Shown one piece after another: positions 32,714 to 44,467 of a DNA stretch of 64,000 nt (the stretch's first letter is position 1; every line of letters begins with the position of its first letter). The stretch lies in contig JAUCBN010000035.1 in the NCBI GenBank assembly GCA_035048815.1, forward strand, positions 10,118,501-10,182,500, written 5' to 3'. The notes under the pieces are model-generated. The model did not search any database. It worked only from the letters and a program-made list of their open reading frames with translations, and was not told the DNA's origin. Both the position numbers and the translations under genes were made by a program. The DNA is from Abelmoschus esculentus. Its lineage: Eukaryota; Streptophyta; Magnoliopsida; Malvales; Malvaceae.

Positions 32714-33406
32714 TGATGTGTGCTGAATATGCGCAATTAGAGTGCAAGTGTACACGTCAAGTAATAACTGATAAGTATTTATCAAGTTATCGTCTCCTCA
32801 AAGATTGATGTTCTTCATATGCTTCATTCGGTTTCTTGCTTCTGTAAAATAAAAGTAAAAACACAAATAAGTTGGATATTGATTAAACTAAATAAACTAA
32901 CTAAATAAAGTGAGATCAAGTAAGAGAGAGATAGGGTAGGATCCAGTTGTGTTGTATAGTGGATTTGATTGATCTGCTTCTATCCAATATAATTGCACTG
33001 CACTGCCTCGGTAGCACTACAGATACTGTCTCGGTAGCGACAATGTTCTCTGCCGCGATAATCCCTTGCTCTTGGGCAGATTTACCAAAGTTCGGCAAAG
33101 TGTCCTTTAATGATTTCGCTTATCTCTAAGTCGAAATACTATTGATGACCAGTCCTTGATGATACCTCTCAGCGTGAATCAATTATAATCACCAACCAAT
33201 CCCACATTTCTCTTAGCCGCTGAAACTTTTAACCTATCTCTAGGCCGAATTAGTGTTTTCCGATTGAAACACCGTACTTATCCCTTTCGTGAATATAACT
33301 CTCTCGATATTAGATAAATGAATTACTCACAAACTTCTCTCTCGAGCTTGAATATAAGAACAAGGAACGACAAAGAATAAACAAACTTTGATATTTTATT
33401 GCATTT
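32714..33406 (-). repeat. Athila-like B 5' LTR, partial
   Basis: Ends ...CACACATCA next to the PBS. It aligns in reverse with the last ~690 bases of the plus-strand LTR at 34605-35869 (for example CAAGCTCGAGAGAGAAGTTTG and GATTGGTTGGTGATTAT in both). The first ~580 bases are missing; it stops where LTR A2 begins at 33407. Confidence 0.75.
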
Positions 33407-34604
33407 TGTTAAAGCTCTAAAAAGCGTATATTTTCTACCCTTTTACTTAAGATTTTGTTTGGTTTTAAGTTCATCTGCATTGCATTTTATCACATTTAGC
33501 TGCTTTCATGTGCATTTGTATTTAGTTTAGGTTTTTATTTTATTTTTATTTTTACAAGATGCTGCTTTGAAGGGTATTTTGTTGGTTATGCTGTGCAGAT
33601 GCTGAAGCAAAGTTGAAAGAGTGGAAGAGATGCTGTAACATATTTCTCAAGTGTTGGATCGGACTTCAAGGATGCTACAGCATTATGGGCGGACAAAACA
33701 GAACGGAAGAAAAGGACACACATGTAGCCCACTGTCTCCATGCGTTTTCTAGGCCAAATGTCCCTCCTCTACAAACCTGCAGATGTCGCACCGCCCCTGC
33801 ACCCTGCCACACTTTTCTGCAGACGTTGCACCACCCCTTGCAGACCTGCCATAGTCCCCTGCAGACCAGACATTCCTGCCACCTACTGCAGTAATTGTTA
33901 GGGGATATTTCCTTGGCACCTTTAAGGCACCAAACCCTAGAAGCCTCCTATAAATACAAGGGTAAGCCTCCATCTACAAGGGAGCTAGAGCCAAGCTAGA
34001 TGTTTTAGAGCAAGAAAAAGAGAAAATTTAGTAGCAAAAGGGCCATAAAGGAGCGAGCTTTAAGGAAGCAAGAGGGAGAAGGAAGAAGAAATGAGGCCAC
34101 TTTCGGTCATCTTCAACCTCTAGCGAAGCCACCATTGTAGGAGAGCTTCAAGCAAGGGATTTGCGCGACTTCGGGAGGAGCGACAAGCTAGGAAGTGTCA
34201 CGGCACAAGCGTTTGAGACTTCCTTCTTCTTCACTTTGTTTACCTCTTTTCTAAATCGTTGATTATGTATTTCAAAGGATGCAAGGTGAATAGTTTTTCT
34301 TACCTAGCCATGAACTAAACTAGTATGGATAAGGCTTGTTTTGGATGATTTTAATTTGTTTTTAATGGATGATTTACTGTTTCTAGTTTATTAAGTGTTT
34401 TGTTCAAGCATGCTAACACTTTTTTACTCTAAACCTTGGTTTGTAAGAGCACCAGGAGGTAACCATAGCTCAAGGGGTTTGGGAAGATTAGATCTAGGGA
34501 TAGGCAAAGCTAGACCATCTTGAACAATGGGGTTGTCGCGGGAGCGGAATCCTAACTTGTCTTAAGGATAAGGTAGAGTTTCAATGACTAAAAGGGGTAG
34601 TACT
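33407..34604 (+). repeat. Athila-like A LTR, second copy, partial
   Basis: Begins TGTTAAAGCTCTAAAAAGCG and follows 17681-18862 closely, including the TATA box (33949-33956) and the GGAAGCA(T/A)GAGGGAGAAG leader. It breaks off at 34604, where the LTR of family B starts. No PPT precedes it, so it is not the 3' LTR of a neighbouring element. Confidence 0.8.
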
Positions 34605-35869
34605 TGAAAGACAAAAATATGGAGACAAATTCGAAATTAAGGTAGAATTACCTGGATATTCCGTTATCAAGACTTACAAAGTCGAAATTTATAGAGAATG
34701 CAGATAATTCTGTACATGCAGGAATATCCAAGGCCGAAGCAGCGATAAAGAAGTGTTGAGGACAAGGCAGGGACAAGGCCGAGGCAGCATCCAGAGTGGC
34801 AACATCAACATTGTAGGCGAATGAAAGACAAAAATATAGAGAACATTATGGAAGATGCAACGCACTAATTGGACCAGGCTAGCACACTGAAAGTCCAAGT
34901 CAAAGACCAAACGGGAAAATCTTTCTAGAAGGCTGCAAACTTGGAAACATCAGATCTCATGTAGAAGATTTGCTCCCTACTCCAAGTTAGAGTCTATTTA
35001 GGAAAGGTTTGCCCTAGGTTAAGACTATATATAGCCTAGCCGACCACATTGTTAAGAGAGCCGATTTTAGAGAAACCCTTCCCCTAAGATTTGTACTTAT
35101 CGATATTATGTTCTAAATCTCTTAGGGATAGGTGAAGGTTGTAGATATTAGTGAGAGGAGATTGTTTCTTGTTTCTTTGTTCTAATGCAATAATAATATC
35201 GAAGTTTGCTTATCCTATTGTCATTCCTTGTTCTTACATTCAAGCTCGAGAGAGAAGTTTGTAAGTAATCTATTTATCTAGCATCGAGAGAGTTAGATTC
35301 ACGAAAGGGATAAGTACGATGTTGATGATACTAACTCGGCCTAGAGATAGATTAAGAGTTTCAGAAGCTAAAAGAAGTGTTGGATTGGTTGGTGATTATC
35401 GTTGATTCACGCCGAGAGGTATCGTCAAAGACTAGTCATCAACAGCGCTCTGACTTAGAGATAAGCGGAGTCAACTACGGACACTTTGCTGAACTTTGAT
35501 GCATCTACCCAAGAGAAAGAGATTGCCGCGACAGAGAACACTAACTGCCGAGGTTGTATCTGCAGTACTGTCGAAGCATTGTTGTGTAATTTCATTGGAC
35601 AAGAAGAAGATCAATCGAATCCACTAATTGACGCAACTGGATTTTACCCACTTTCTCTATATCGTTCTCTATCCTTTATTTTATGTTTTGTTATTTAGTT
35701 ACTTAGACAATTTCACTTATCTGTGTTTTTACTTTATTTTTCAGGAGCAAGGGAACAAGGGGAGACATATTAAGTATATCAATCCCTGTGGAGACGATAC
35801 ACGATATACTTATCACTTTATTACTTGCGACATGTACACTGCACAGTTGTGCTATTATTACACGCATCA
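34605..35869 (+). repeat. Athila-like B LTR, plus orientation
   Basis: Starts TGAAAGACAAAAATATGG, ends CACGCATCA. It contains TATATATAG at 35026. The start sequence recurs 217 bases in, at 34822 (TGAAAGACAAAAATATAG), so the first 217 bases may be a partial extra copy. No 5-bp target duplication is visible (GTACT versus CTTAC). Probably a recombinant or solo remnant. Confidence 0.65.
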
Positions 35870-36005
35870 CTTACAAGAAATAATTCCATGAAATTCAACT
35901 TTAATTTCATGTTACCAACTCTTAATCTTTCAATTGATTAATTCAATACTTGTTTAATTAATGTCTTAATTAGGATTACTTTTAGGCCTGATTTAGGGTC
36001 TTACA
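35870..36005 (-). repeat. LTR terminal fragment shared with 20663-20805
   Basis: Minus strand starts TGTAAGACCCTAAATCAGG at 36005. 136 bases match 20663-20805 almost throughout (CTTACAAGAA..., TGATTAATTCAATACTTG, TTAATTAGGATTA). End of an LTR family not otherwise represented as a complete copy here. Confidence 0.65.
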
Positions 36006-36043
36006 TAAGTGTTGACTTCGCTAGACCAGAACCTAGCTTAGAT
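36006..36043 (+). repeat. G2-type LTR remnant, left piece
   Basis: Matches the reverse of the G2 LTR near 61110-61140 (TTGACTTCGCTAGACCAGAACCTAGC). It continues at 39674 after the solo LTR inserted here. Confidence 0.55.
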
Positions 36044-37596
36044 TGTAACATCCCGGTTTTGGGGTTAGAAGTTTAGATATTAGTTAAGGGAATTCGAGTC
36101 GAATCGGGTTCTTCGGTTATTCCGGGAAAAATTAAAATGATAATATTTTAATCAGACAAGTGGTAATTTTATGAAATGATTTAGAAATATTAAAATGATG
36201 TTTTAAAATTAGAGGGATGTTATTTAAACTTTAATTTGATTTTTAATTAAGCTTAATTTAACACTAGTGATTACATTGTAAATTTTGGAAAGATTTATGG
36301 GATTTAATGTGTGATTTTCAAAAATTGACATTTTAGTGACTAAATTGGAAAGCAAACTATACTTTGAATCCTTAGAGGACCATAAATCCAATTTATTTTT
36401 ATTTAATGATTTATCCACCAAAATGATTTTTATTTAATTAATTAAAAGATGATAATTCATTTTCTCTCTTAACTACTTATTTTCTCATCTTTTCTCCCAT
36501 ATTTTCTCTCCATTTTCTCTCCATCTCTTTCTCCAAATTTCTTCCATAACTTGCTGATTTCTTCATCATTTTTAACAAGATTTATTTCATTTTACTCATC
36601 TTTTCATTGTCTACAAAACCTACTCACCAATTTTACAAAATCAACATCCATTTTCAAGAAATAAAGAGAGGATTTCTCATCTTTTGGTGAAGTAAATATA
36701 TAAGGTAACTTTGCTGATTTCTAATCTTTTTCTAAGGTTCTTTATTGAAATTCCAAAGTATTAGCTTGCTAGTCAGTAATTGAAACTTGATTTTATGTTT
36801 TTAATTCTAGATCTATGGATTTTATGGAGGTTTTTGTGAAATCTTTTTAGATCTCAATTAATTTTGTAACTAGGTTGTCTTATTCATGATATTATGTCAA
36901 TTAAATGATTAAATGAGTCTTGAATTGATGGCACATTAATTTAATCCCGGAATAATATAATCAGTGCGGTTTTAAGGTGAATTTCGGTTGTTTTAGGGGG
37001 TGTTTTAGGTTTTTTAATGTTGCTGGAGGTATAAGGATGGTTTGGATGTGTTTTTATATCATAATTGAAGTGGATTATATGTTTGAATCATTATATTTTA
37101 GGCTGAAGTTGTTTCGGATGCGTTTCAGCTTAATTTTCGGTCTTTTTGGCTAAGTTTTCGGTAGTTTTGTGGTGATCGGATGTGGCTTCTGTTTTGAGCA
37201 TATTATGAAGTGAATATGCTCTGTTTTTAATGTTTTAGAGGTAGTGCAAGAAGGTTCATAAGTGGCTGATGCATTGGTGTTGCCGTTGGAACATCGACGA
37301 AGGCTCGTTTCGCTTGTCGGTGAGTGTTTTCGGACTTAAAGTGAATCGCATTGGTTCGGTTATGTTTTGGGGACTATTGAATAGTGTGAAAACTTTCCAT
37401 ATTTCAAGAGTAAGTAAAGTAAATGATTTTGATGCATTATCATGAGTTTCGACTACTTTCGGTAAAGGCATCTATGATGATAACTCAATGAGATTTTTGG
37501 AAATGCATAAGTATGATTTTAAAATGATGCATGCATGAGATAATTGCTGAAAATGCATGGTTTAAAAATAAATCCATGGTTAGGGAAACATGAAAA

Positions 37597-37805
37597 ATGA
37601 ATAGGAATATATGTGGTTATTTGCCTTCAAATTAAAGGTGTCATTGGGCATGATTTTCGGTTCATTTGTTGAGCACATTATGGATGCATTATGAGTTGAA
37701 AATGAATTGGAATATTATGTGGTTATTTGCCTTGAAATTGATGGTACCGTTGGGCATGATATTTGGTTCATTTGTGAACATATTATGCATGCATTATGAG
37801 AAGCA
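37597..37805 (+). repeat. Tandem duplication, ~105-bp unit
   Basis: Two copies (37597-37701, 37702-37805) beginning ATGAAT(A/T)GGAATAT and ending GCATTATGAG. They differ by several substitutions. Within solo LTR 1. Confidence 0.8.
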
Positions 37806-38055
37806 AATTATCATGCACATTTGATTATAATATTGACTTAGTGACACTAACTTTAGATTCGAATACGAATGACATGTAATTAGGATTGTCTTAAGTGAAC
37901 TATAAATATTATGAGAATAAAGAATATTGCCTATACGTAACAAGGGTGACTTTGTGTCCAATCGTGCGTGGTAGAGCCGCCTACACGTAACAAGGGTGAC
38001 TATGTGTCCAACCGTGCGTGGTATTGCTATAATGGTAACTTTGTGTCATATCAAT

Positions 38056-38128
38056 TGTGACTTTGTGTCATGTCAATGGTGACTTCGTGTCATGTCAATG
38101 GTGACTTTGTGTCATGACGGGACTAGTA
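38056..38128 (+). repeat. 22-bp tandem hairpin units in solo LTR 1
   Basis: Three units with TGAC-loop-GTCA (loops TTTGT, TTCGT, TTTGT at 38058, 38080 and 38102) joined by TGTCAATGG, followed by GGGACT-AGT-AGTCTC (38119-38133, one G-T pair). Confidence 0.75.
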
Positions 38129-38913
38129 GTCTCTAACAATGGATCCGTGTATTCGGTGAACTTAAGGTTCACACTAAGTGATCACTAGGAGCCAATATGC
38201 ATACATGAATTAATATGGAGCATTGTGCATCATTTATGAAAGAAAATGATAATGCAAAGCTTACTCAAAGAAATATTTTGGTATTATGAACAAGAACATG
38301 AAATGTTAAGTATGCATGAAATTTGTTAATGCATAGCAAGCTATGATTTGATTATGGTTTTAAATTGATGCATAGATGATTTTGTTATAGCTTCCTCACT
38401 AAGCATGTTGTGCTTAAGCTCTATTTTCATCTTTGCAGAAAATTAAAGACATTTGGAGCTTCATTTGGAGCAAGAGGATCAAGGGAAAAGTCTACTTAGT
38501 TTTGGTGCGATTTGGCAAATAAAGGGCACGACAATGTGTACACTCGTCCCGTATGTGATAGTGTATTTAGCTTTGTTTAAAGACTTGTAAAGAGACATCA
38601 TGTTGCTTTTGGTTTTGTTTGATGGATTGTGGTTATGTCTTGAATTGCTTAAAGCATGTCTATACATGATTGTTCCTTGTTCTAAACCTTGATATAGAAA
38701 GCATGCACACTTGCACAAGCATATACATCGTTGTTTCTAACCAAATTTTAGAAAGCATGCCTATAGGTTATTTGAGGTTCTTGATGTTAATGTTGGTGCT
38801 GTTTATGTTGTTTTTATACTTAGGAATTATGCATGTAGTTGTAAGTGATTAATGGTTGTGTATTGAATCGATAATGTTCACTTAGTGTGACAGAACTTTT
38901 AGGTACCAGACCC

Positions 38914-39107
38914 AAAGTTTCGAAACCTTATTAAAAGTTTCGAAACCTTTGCAAACAGTTTCCAAACCTTTAGAAAGGTTTTGGAACCTTGCGAGCAATC
39001 TCGATTATGGAAAGTTACTGGACGCAAAAAGTTTCGAAACTTTCAGGGAAGTTTCGAAACCTTTTTTATAAAGTTTCGAAACCTTTATGAAAGGTTTCGA
39101 AACCTTT
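38914..39107. repeat. TTTCGAAA palindrome cluster E
   Basis: Six near-identical sites in 190 bases, all around GTTTCGAAAC: 38914-38929, 38934-38951, 39028-39043, 39049-39063, 39071-39086 and the perfect 18-bp AAAGGTTTCGAAACCTTT at 39090-39107, plus degenerate sites at 38957-38990. Within solo LTR 1. Confidence 0.9.
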
Positions 39108-39673
39108 GGCTTCCAGAAATTGATAGTTGCTGGAAATTGCATTTTAGTCCCGGATATCTTTCTTTGTTCAATTAAGGTACCTACAGATGTTATTTTGAGC
39201 TGAAATTTCACATGGATACATAAAGTTGATCTAATTTCAAGATGGCTAACTTAATTTGGACGAATTCCTTGTAATTTGAAAGATTTACATTTTGGTCCCT
39301 AAATTGGTGAAACATGCAATTAACAATGCTAGAATGCTCCATTTGATTTGAAATTTTCCTTGAGGGATACTTGTATGTTTAATTGATCTTTGATGAAAAG
39401 AATTTCTAATTTTTCATTAGAATTTAAAAGTTTTATGTTTTAGTCCTTAATTCACTTAAGTGTTAAATCGGATGCTTGTTTGTGATCAGATTGCTTCCGT
39501 TAATGCTTTGTATGAAACCAAGAAATGTAGGAACATAATTATGCATCTAGAAAAAATATATCGGTTTTCAGGGTTGTTTATTGATTCGGACCTTCGCGGG
39601 TTTGGTTCGATATTCTCCGTGTGACCCGATAGTGTCGGTTCCGTCTAGGCCGGTCTAAGAGGGTTACATAGAT

Positions 39674-40317
39674 CGCGAGAAATGTCCATGTTAGCGTTAG
39701 TACTTTTGTTCTCTTCATGTGCTAAATTTTTTGTGTTACGTGATTTTCTGTTTACTGTAACACTGTGATACTTTGACCTACTATTTGATACTATGATCTT
39801 GAGATTCTGTGTGATACTATGATCAAATTATCTGAACTATATTTTTCGTATACTATATAATTGTCTGTGATGAGATTTTTAGAATTGTGACATTTATTCC
39901 ATAATATGTGCATGGGGTGGGATTGTATGGAGGAAGGTGATTTTACCATACCGTGTTTGGCGAAAAAAGCGGTGAGAGATTTTAGGGAACTGCCACCATT
40001 ATGACCGGTTGACTTTGCAATCACTATGATTGGTGTTTGGAAGTACATGATTGCATTCTTCGTGACATTGCATACATCACTCTGTGTGTGTTTTATTAAG
40101 GAAATATATGTATATCCTACATCTATGATTGAGAACTGAGTGATAATATGATCTATGATTGTATTTTAGAGACATATTAGGCTTTAAATCTCATTCTTTT
40201 AGTTTAATTTTTAAGATACCTAGTCCTACGACTGTCCCGTGTTTCAGTTTTGGGTCAATTTTGGACCTTAGGCTTTAGTGGTTGAGTTTGGTTGTAAGTT
40301 TGGCCTAGTTTGGTGAG
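39674..40317 (+). repeat. G2-type LTR remnant, right piece
   Basis: Diverged, inverted relative of the G2 LTR at 60281-62072: GTTAGTACTTTTGTTC, TGTGTTACGTGATTT, GTGCATGGGGTGG, and the TTTGGCGAAAAAAGCGGTGAG segment (cited only as a marker) all have counterparts on the minus strand at 60590-61090. The right limit is uncertain. Confidence 0.6.
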
Positions 40318-41053
40318 TGTAAAATGGTAATCACCTAATTGAGGATAAAGAGGGGAAATATAATTTATTTTCTCTGCAGAATAGTGGAAGAGGTGAGATC
40401 ACCATGTGTTCCTTCCTTCATACTCCATCTTGGAAAGAAAGAAGTGAGAAAAAGATTCAAACTTTGTTGGGATAATATAAGAATCATGTTTTTGTGTTGG
40501 AGAAGAAGTTTTAGAGCTCAAGGGGATCTATTAAACAAGGTTAAAGTTGCAAGGTTTGGAGAAGAAAAAGGGTTAAGGGGGGATTAGAGGTTGAGTTCGG
40601 GAATGAGTTTTTGAGAGCTTAAATCTTGGTGTTTACTATTTTAAGCTCTTGAAATCATCCCAATGCATTTCTAATCCATTTTTATCTTTCTCTTGTATAG
40701 AAATAGATTGGTGAGCCCTCAAGGAGCTTGGGAAATGAAAAAGCTTGAATAGAGGTAGTGTTCGGGTTTTGTTGTTGTTTTGCTTAAGATTGGTACTCCT
40801 CCAACTCTTAAATATCATGCATTTCATAGATTTTCCATGTGTTGCATGTGAATTGACATGTTTGAGTGTAGAATTCTTAAGAACCCTCTAATGGTAGATT
40901 CATGAGTTGTTAATGAACCTTCGTTTTTAAGGTCTAAATGTACTTAGAGTCATCCCCTTACTGTTTAGGAATGATTTGAGGGTTAATGTCAAAGATTTGG
41001 GTAGAGTTATAAGTATTTTAAAAGTGTAGACTTGTATTTTCGTACAAGGGTAT
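40318..41053 (+). repeat. LTR-like remnant X, left piece
   Basis: No coding signal; short ORFs (40339-40587) carry no domain. Begins TGTAAAATGG, possibly an LTR start, and has the purine-rich leader look of Tekay-like LTRs. Interrupted at 41053 by solo LTR 2 and resumed at 45105. Confidence 0.4.
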
Positions 41054-42938
41054 TGTAACACCCTCAAAAGGGCCTAGGAGATAATGTGACCGATTGATAA
41101 TTGAATTAACTAATGGAAGGTCAAATTGAGCAATGAAGGGACTTAATTGAAATAAAATAAAAGTAATAAGGACTAAATAAAAGTGACTAGAGTGGGACAA
41201 GATAAAAATATAAGTGTTGCATGATAAAAATAAAGATTCTCTAGACTACCCTTCCTAACAAAACCAAGCCTGGTTATAACTAAGGGTCAAATTGGTCTTT
41301 TACACCTCAATAATGAGTAAGAGAAAAATGAATCCAATTCCTTCATCTTTCTCCATTTCACGATAGAAACAAAAAGAAAGGAGGAGAGAAAGGAGCTTTG
41401 AGAGAAACCCATGGAAGCTTGAGAAGAAGAGCTTTAATGCTTGCATGGAAGAAAGATTGATTAGGGAATCATAATCGGTTGGCTTGGTAAGTTCTCCTTT
41501 CCCTAAACCAAAAATTGTAGGGTTTTTAGTTTTGGGAACTTCAATATTTTATAATGTTTTGAGTTGAATTAGGTTTCTATAATGCCTAAATAGAAGGTTA
41601 GTGTTCCTTTGAGATTGGATTTTATAAGAACAATAAGCTAAGAATCTTGAATTTGGGGGGTTTGTAAGTAATGTTCATATATTGTTGATTCGATAGAGTG
41701 ATGAAATTGGGGACTTGTTAATGATAATTTCATGATTTAGAGGCTGGAAATTCATGAAAATGTGATGAGGTTAGGAATTAAATGTATGAAATCAGAAGTA
41801 GCCGAAAATGCCTAGAAACGCCATTCCGGGTAGCTATCCTTGAGAATTTCCCTAGGTCGGGATTTAAGGAATTTAGATCTGAAATTTTAGACTATGATAC
41901 TCATGTATACTTAGTTTAAGTTAAAATTTACGGAACCTTAATCCGAGTCCGGTGGAGAAAGATATAAGCTGTTCCGTAGGGCTACACGAGCAGTCCTAGA
42001 AATCCGGCCAGGTCTGTTTCGGATGAAATCCGGAGCTCATCGATTAAGAACTAAAATGTAAGGTTAATTTTACCTTGTAGAGGATTCTTCTAGCTTTCCA
42101 AAGAGGTAAAATGGACTAAAATCAGACATCGGAGCTAGGAGATACGATCATTTCGCCAAAGGGTAGCAAAACTATCCGTAATGCACATGTTTATAATTGT
42201 TAAGCCTAAGAGCATTTGAAATAGATGTTTGAAAATGTCTTGATGCATAGCTATTTTATGTGAATTGTTAGATAACCCGAGAGAAGAAACTATCGAAGAT
42301 CAATAAAGGATCGAAGTAGCACGGAAAAGAAACAAAGGGGTTGTGATCTACAACCCTTGATAGCTTGGAGAATTGGTGAGTGCGGCAAACCTTAGGGTTA
42401 GGACCTAGGGTCCTAACCATCTTTTGTTAATTAAAATTGATATGCCATGTAAATTGATTAACCCATATCCAGTAAAAAGGGAAGGAGGACTAATATTAAA
42501 TGACTTGTTTGATTGAATAACTTGCTTGCTAGAGTATTAGAACTAGCTTAGCACATATGTATTGCTTGAAAATGCCGAGGTAAGTAACGGCACACGACTA
42601 CAAATGTCAAGTACGCAAACCATGCATAAAGTATGAATGTAATGATATGCATATTGGTTGATAGCATTAAATACATGATATTGTTGTTATGGTATACATG
42701 AATTGATAACATGTTATGAATACTCGGCATTGAACATGTGAACTGGATTGCTATAAATGAAAGGATACAAGCATGATATTTGTCTTTGTATTAGCATGTA
42801 TTGAATACTTGTTATTAATAATATGAACTTGATTATGCAAATCGAATAATGTTCAAATGGATATTGAATTGTTATTGAGCCTTGGTCTATAGTGGTCATA
42901 GGTAGTACGGCATGCCTATGGTCTTGAGCTCATTGTTT

Positions 42939-43109
42939 AGTGCTTAGCACTCTTGTTTAGTACTTCGGTACTCTTGTTTGGTACTATGGGTACCGTGATT
43001 TGGTGGTTAGTCACCAATTGTTAGATACCTTGGGTGTCTCTTGTTAGTATCTTTATGATACTCTTGTTAGTGCCTTTGTGGTACTCTTGTTTAGTGTCTT
43101 CGTGACACT
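42939..43109 (+). repeat. Array of eight micro-hairpins
   Basis: Arms and loops in order: AGTGCT/AGCACT (42939), AGTAC-TTCG-GTACT (42959), GGTAC-TATGG-GTACC (42980), TTGGTG-GTTAGT-CACCAA (43000), AGATACC-TTG-GGTGTCT (43023, one T-G pair), AGTATC-TTTAT-GATACT (43046), AGTGCC-TTTGT-GGTACT (43069, one G-T pair), AGTGTC-TTCGT-GACACT (43093). Most units are joined by CTCTTGTT(T). Arm sequences differ from unit to unit but stay complementary. Confidence 0.9.
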
Positions 43110-43634
43110 CTTGATGACTCGTTTACCTTGTCCTACTATAACAAGGCAATACACTAAACTAAAATGAGAAATTAAAGATTAAATATAAATTGTATGTACA
43201 TGCATTAGCTTTGGAAACATTGACACGTGACCATTTATATTGAGCATTGAAATGTCATTTTTGCTATGAGTAGCAATTGATTGAGAAATGATCATTGACA
43301 TTGGAAAATGAATATATGGCTAAGTGTAGCCCTTGTTGTGAATGCTTATTGAACTTGAGAAATGAAAACGAGTAATGAGATAGGTGCATTGATTTTATGC
43401 TAGCTTGAGCATATTGAACATGACATTGATAGGTATGATAGGAATGTAAGCATGAAAGCATGTTTCCTACGATATTGGTTATTATTGAACTTGTACAATG
43501 TAAGAACTAATGCCATGAATTGATACATTTGCTTAATTGAAGCATGCCATTTTTAATGTCATGATCTTGATATGATGATTGAATTAAGCATGTTAATTGC
43601 TATATGTTTATGTCTAATATGGTTAGACTAGGGC

Positions 43635-43661
43635 TGCCTCACTAAGTACTTCTTAGTACTT
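43635..43661 (+). repeat. CTCACTAAG block with inverted repeat
   Basis: CCTCACTAAGTACTTCTTAGTACTT contains AAGTACT-TCTT-AGTACTT. Solo LTR 1 has CTCACTAAGCATGTTGTGCTT with AAGCA-TGTTG-TGCTT at about 38401-38415. Position late in the LTR suggests the R/U5 side. Confidence 0.6.
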
Positions 43662-44467
43662 ACACTCTCTTGTTTCCTCCTTCCCAAAACAACAGGTTCA
43701 CGAGTTAAAGTGTTAGATCGAGATTGAACCGAAGCAAGGACGCAGAGCAAGCTAAAGTATGGTATTTGTATTTTGATTAACTCCTAGTGTGGTGGCATTA
43801 GTGATCATATTTTGTTAGTTCATGTATTTGAGGGCTTGGCCCATGGCTTGTATATATTTGTGCATGTGTCTTGTTCATTGACTTGGTTTTAAGACATAAG
43901 GCAACACCATGCATTGGCTAGCTTTTGATATGGTTGAGGATTTCTCATGGAACCTTAGCTAGGGTATTGTGTATTAACATGCGAATGATGAGTCCTATGG
44001 TCTAACATGTAGGTCATAAGGCTAAGGTATGATTGATTAAGGGCCATGGATATGGTAAAGTAGAATTGAACTAGATAATAGTATGAGCATTGAATTGGAC
44101 AATAGATGCAATGGTTAGGTTGTTAGTTGGAGCCTAAACATGTTAAAATGGTCCCTTAAGGTTAGAGATGGCATAAGGTTGCACCTAGAGTGGCCCTTGA
44201 CACATGCATATGGTAGGTGTGCATGCATTTAAGTTAAAGGGAATTTAGTTTGATTGTCATGGAGTAAAATGAAATAACGTAAGTGTTGGCTTGATTAATG
44301 GCTAGAACTAAAGAAATCTAGGCTTGATAAGTGGTCTAGGTAAGTTGCCCTAGATGCTTAGTGTGTTAGAAATGTCCCTTAAGGTCTAAGGGTGAAATGA
44401 GATTCAATGTAAGCCTATAGAAATGTGTCTAAGTGTTTAAAGGCTTGAAATTTACCCATTTCGAGCA

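Larger units (their letters stand above)
29641..33406 (-). mobile_element. Athila-like element B remnant
   Basis: Minus-strand order: partial 5' LTR (33406-32714), PBS, gag, protease, then a shortened stretch straight to an env-like ORF start (29851). RT, RNase H and integrase are missing. Cut on the left by the Tekay-like remnant. It differs from element A; its LTR family reappears at 34605-35869 in plus orientation. Confidence 0.75.
36044..39668 (+). repeat. Solo LTR 1 (Tekay/Del-like), TSD TAGAT
   Basis: 3625-bp LTR starting TGTAACATCCCGG and ending GGGTTACA, flanked by perfect TAGAT duplications (36039-36043, 39669-39673) with no internal region, PBS or PPT. This is the usual product of LTR-LTR recombination. 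Inside: a ~105-bp direct repeat, a 22-bp hairpin repeat, a CTCACTAAG block (38396) and a cluster of TTTCGAAA palindromes. Orientation is taken from similarity of its layout to other Tekay-like LTRs. Confidence 0.9.

Noticed and set aside
17681..34604. A-type LTRs at 17681 and 33407 as the two LTRs of one element
   Set aside because: The first is a 3' LTR (PPT before it), and the sequence between them is Sirevirus, Tekay-like and minus-strand Athila B, not the internal region of element A.
34605..35869. Clean solo LTR with target duplication
   Set aside because: Flanking 5-mers (GTACT and CTTAC) do not match, and both sides are truncated repeats.
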